A stretch of 6,682 nucleotides of DNA, taken from positions 1 through 6,682 of the forward strand of contig CACWNZ010000146.1 of NCBI GenBank assembly GCA_902762335.1. Direction: 5' to 3'. The notes beneath the pieces were generated by a model, which had not been told where the DNA came from, did no database searches, and saw only the letters and a list, made by a program, of their open reading frames with translations. Position 1 is the stretch's first letter. Every line of letters begins with the position of its first letter. Both the position numbers and the translations under genes were made by a program. Shown here one piece after another: positions 4,694 through 6,682 of this stretch. The DNA comes from an uncultured Ruminococcus sp. (GTDB lineage: Bacteria > Bacillota > Clostridia > Oscillospirales > Acutalibacteraceae).

Positions 4694-6379
4694 TTACATC
4701 GCCTCGGGGGCGGAAATTTTGAACATCTCAAGTATATTTGAAATAACGGTCCTGACTGCAAGGCAAAGCGAAAGACGCGCCTGCATAAGGCTCTCGTTCT
4801 CGTTCTTTACACGGCAGCCGTTGTAGAACTTATGGAACAGCGCCGCAGCATCATAGACGTATCTCGTTATCCTTGAGGGGTCGTAGTCCTTTGCCGCAGC
4901 TATCATTTCATCGGTGAGGGCGGCAAGCTTGTTGATAAGCTCGATCTCCTCGGGCGCTGTGAGAAGCGCAAGCTCCTCGTCGGTACACTCTCTCGGAGAG
5001 ATCCCCTCCTCTGCAAGCATTTTTATGATATTGCATATCCTTGCATGAGCGTACTGAACATAGTATACGGGATTCTGCGACGACTTCTCGACTGCAAGGT
5101 CAAGGTCGAACTCAAGCGGGGTATTCGCCTCTCTGAGATTGAAGAAGAACCTTGCGGCATCTATCGGTATCTCATCAAGCAGGGTCACGAGGGTTATAGC
5201 CTTGCCGCTCCTCTTTGAGAGCTTCACCCTCTCGCCGTCCTTAACAAGGAACACCATCTGCATCAGAACGACATCGAGCCTTGAGGCATCTATGCCCAGA
5301 GCGGTGAGCGCCGCCTTGAGCCTCGGCACGTAGCCGTGATGATCCGCTCCCAATACGTCTATTGCCTTATCGTAGCCCCTTGTGACCAGCTTATCATAGT
5401 GATAGGCTATATCCGGCACGACGTAGGTCGGCAGTCCGTTTGAACGCACCAATACGAAATCCTTGTCTGCGCCGAACTCGGCAGCCTTGAACCATACTGC
5501 GCCGTCCTGCTCGTAGGTATGCCCCTTCTCCGTGAGCTGCTTAACTACGTCTGCAACGGCGCCGCTGTTATGCAGTGAGCTTTCCCTGAACCAGCGGTCG
5601 TACTTTATACGGTACTTCAGCAGGTCGCGCTCAAGACCTTCGATATTCTTCGGCAGTGCAAAGCCCACAAGAGCCTTTCTTCTTTCCGCGCTGTCGGCTT
5701 CAACAAACTTATCGCCGTATTCTGCGGCAAAAGCCTCCGCATGGTCGGTAATATCCTGACCGTGATAGGCGTCCTCCGGCATTTCTATGCCTTCCTTATA
5801 TTTCTGAAGATAGCGCACCTCAAGAGAGGTAGCGAATTTCTCTATCTGGTTGCCCGCATCATTTATGTAAAATTCCCTTGCCACGTCATAGCCTGCCGCC
5901 TCAAGCACGCTAGAAAGGGTATCGCCTAAAGCGCCGCCCCTTGCGTTGCCCACGTGCATGGGACCCGTGGGATTTGCCGATACGAATTCAACAAGCACCC
6001 TTTTGCCCCCGCCGAAGTCGGAGCGTCCGTAGCTCTCTCCCTTTTCGGCTATTTCTCTGAGCACTGCGGTATAATACGCGCCCGAATAAAAGAAATTCAT
6101 AAAGCCCGGACCTGCTATCTCGCAGCGGTCTATCGCAGTGTATGAAAGGTCAAGCTTCTGCATTATTATCTCGGCGATCTTTCTCGGCGCTGACCTGAAC
6201 GCCCTTGCGCCCACCATTGCCACATTTGCGGCGAGGTCGCCGTGGCTGCGGTCGGCGGGAACCTCTATTGTAAATGCAGGCACTTCAGCCTCGGGAAGAA
6301 GTCCCTCAGCCTGCGCGCTCTTTACCGCATTGATTATTGCCTCCCTGAGGCTTTTTACCGTATTGTTAGCCGTTGACAT
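4694..6379 (-). CDS. argS: Arginyl-tRNA synthetase
   Basis: This cytosolic class I aminoacyl-tRNA synthetase charges tRNA-Arg with arginine using ATP. The product is 561 aa, normal for the bacterial enzyme. An N-terminal ArgS-specific domain occupies about residues 7-95, followed by the catalytic Rossmann fold with EFVSANPTGPMHVGNARG (131-148), whose HVGN is the HIGH signature, GADHHGY (344-350), and KLSKR (386-390) as the KMSKS-type loop. The DALR anticodon-binding domain is at about 435-561, starting near YYVQYAHARICNII. Start ATG 6379 is preceded by GAGGAGG and overlaps the DUF1934 stop by 14 nt, so the two genes are translationally coupled, as in the ywiB-argS pair of Bacillus. All signature residues look intact. 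Confidence 0.98.
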   Translation of the reverse strand: MSTANNTVKSLREAIINAVKSAQAEGLLPEAEVPAFTIEVPADRSHGDLAANVAMVGARAFRSAPRKIAEIIMQKLDLSYTAIDRCEIAGPGFMNFFYSGAYYTAVLREIAEKGESYGRSDFGGGKRVLVEFVSANPTGPMHVGNARGGALGDTLSSVLEAAGYDVAREFYINDAGNQIEKFATSLEVRYLQKYKEGIEMPEDAYHGQDITDHAEAFAAEYGDKFVEADSAERRKALVGFALPKNIEGLERDLLKYRIKYDRWFRESSLHNSGAVADVVKQLTEKGHTYEQDGAVWFKAAEFGADKDFVLVRSNGLPTYVVPDIAYHYDKLVTRGYDKAIDVLGADHHGYVPRLKAALTALGIDASRLDVVLMQMVFLVKDGERVKLSKRSGKAITLVTLLDEIPIDAARFFFNLREANTPLEFDLDLAVEKSSQNPVYYVQYAHARICNIIKMLAEEGISPRECTDEELALLTAPEEIELINKLAALTDEMIAAAKDYDPSRITRYVYDAAALFHKFYNGCRVKNENESLMQARLSLCLAVRTVISNILEMFKISAPEAM

Positions 6380-6682
6380 CCTTTTCTGCCTCCTCTATCT
6401 TTAAGAACAGCTCGTTCCTGCTTGCCAGCTCCGACTGTATATCTATGGTATAGCGGACCTCTAACTCTCCGCCGTGCTCACCAAGGTCTATCCTGACCGC
6501 CTCGGTATAAACTCCGAGAGATATAATGCCGAAGCTCGTTACGTATTCACACTTATGGCGCACGCCCTTTTCCAATATAAGGTTGTGTCTTTCGGCGCCG
6601 CCCTTCATTACCGTCACACAGCCGTCGGGGTCTACCTTTACGGTAGTGCGGTATTTCTTTTCGGGGTACTGCGCGTCATATT
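6366..6682 (-). CDS. DUF1934 (YwiB-like) beta-barrel protein, partial at 5' end
   Basis: The reading frame is open to the right edge of the window, so the gene begins outside; about 104 codons are visible of a family usually ~140 residues. The part from YPEKKYRTTVKVDPDG through VTVMKGGAERHNLILEKGVRHKCEYVTSFG to GVYTEAVRIDLGEHGGELEVRYTIDIQ shows alternating beta-strands typical of DUF1934, a small lipocalin-like barrel. GTG 6617 is an internal codon, not the start, because the family alignment continues upstream of it. B. subtilis YwiB is encoded directly before argS, as here, which supports the assignment. Molecular function is not established. The stop lies 14 nt inside argS. Confidence 0.9.
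   Translation of the reverse strand, partial: YDAQYPEKKYRTTVKVDPDGCVTVMKGGAERHNLILEKGVRHKCEYVTSFGIISLGVYTEAVRIDLGEHGGELEVRYTIDIQSELASRNELFLKIEEAEKDVNG

Overview
The window looks like chromosome from an endospore-forming member of the Clostridia, possibly a gut Ruminococcus/Oscillospiraceae relative. That placement is an inference from four signals: a spoVAE-type spore membrane gene, a DUF1934 (YwiB-like)-argS pair as in Bacillus, strong AGGAGG-type ribosome binding sites, and mid-GC coding sequence with AT-rich starts and spacers. No taxonomic marker beyond these is present.

Layout. The left end carries spoVAE on the + strand (most likely start 156, stop 518), closed by a perfect 16-bp hairpin terminator (567-606) that it shares with a convergent unit. 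That unit is a two-gene operon read leftward: a LytTR DNA-binding regulator (1542-1102) followed 12 nt later by a four-helix DUF3021 membrane protein (1089-622). The pair resembles known LytTR regulatory systems in which a membrane partner controls the regulator. The regulator has a recognisable extended -10 promoter. Just upstream of it are two 11-bp imperfect direct repeats spaced 21 bp, the geometry expected of a LytTR binding site.

From about 1640 to 2083 there is no credible gene. This stretch is packed with perfect hairpins, and positions 1734-2083 are bounded by a 17-bp perfect inverted repeat. The right-hand copy lies inside the last codons of ychF. The protein there ends in -DGDIVLNP instead of the family's usual -DGDxxxFxFNV, as if a palindrome-rich element had inserted at, and rewritten, the end of the gene.

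The right two thirds is one leftward gene string with short gaps: DUF1934 (partial, runs off the right edge), argS (14-nt overlap), a divergent homocysteine-methyltransferase/MetH-like protein lacking the usual GGCC zinc motif, a 95-aa two-helix membrane protein, and the ATPase gene ychF. argS and ychF are translation-linked housekeeping genes. The two genes between them are unusual passengers and may depend on the same transcript.

The best candidates for something undescribed are the inverted-repeat-bounded hairpin array fused to the ychF 3' end, the LytTR/DUF3021 pair with its operator-like repeats, and the MetH-like protein that has probably lost its catalytic metal site.
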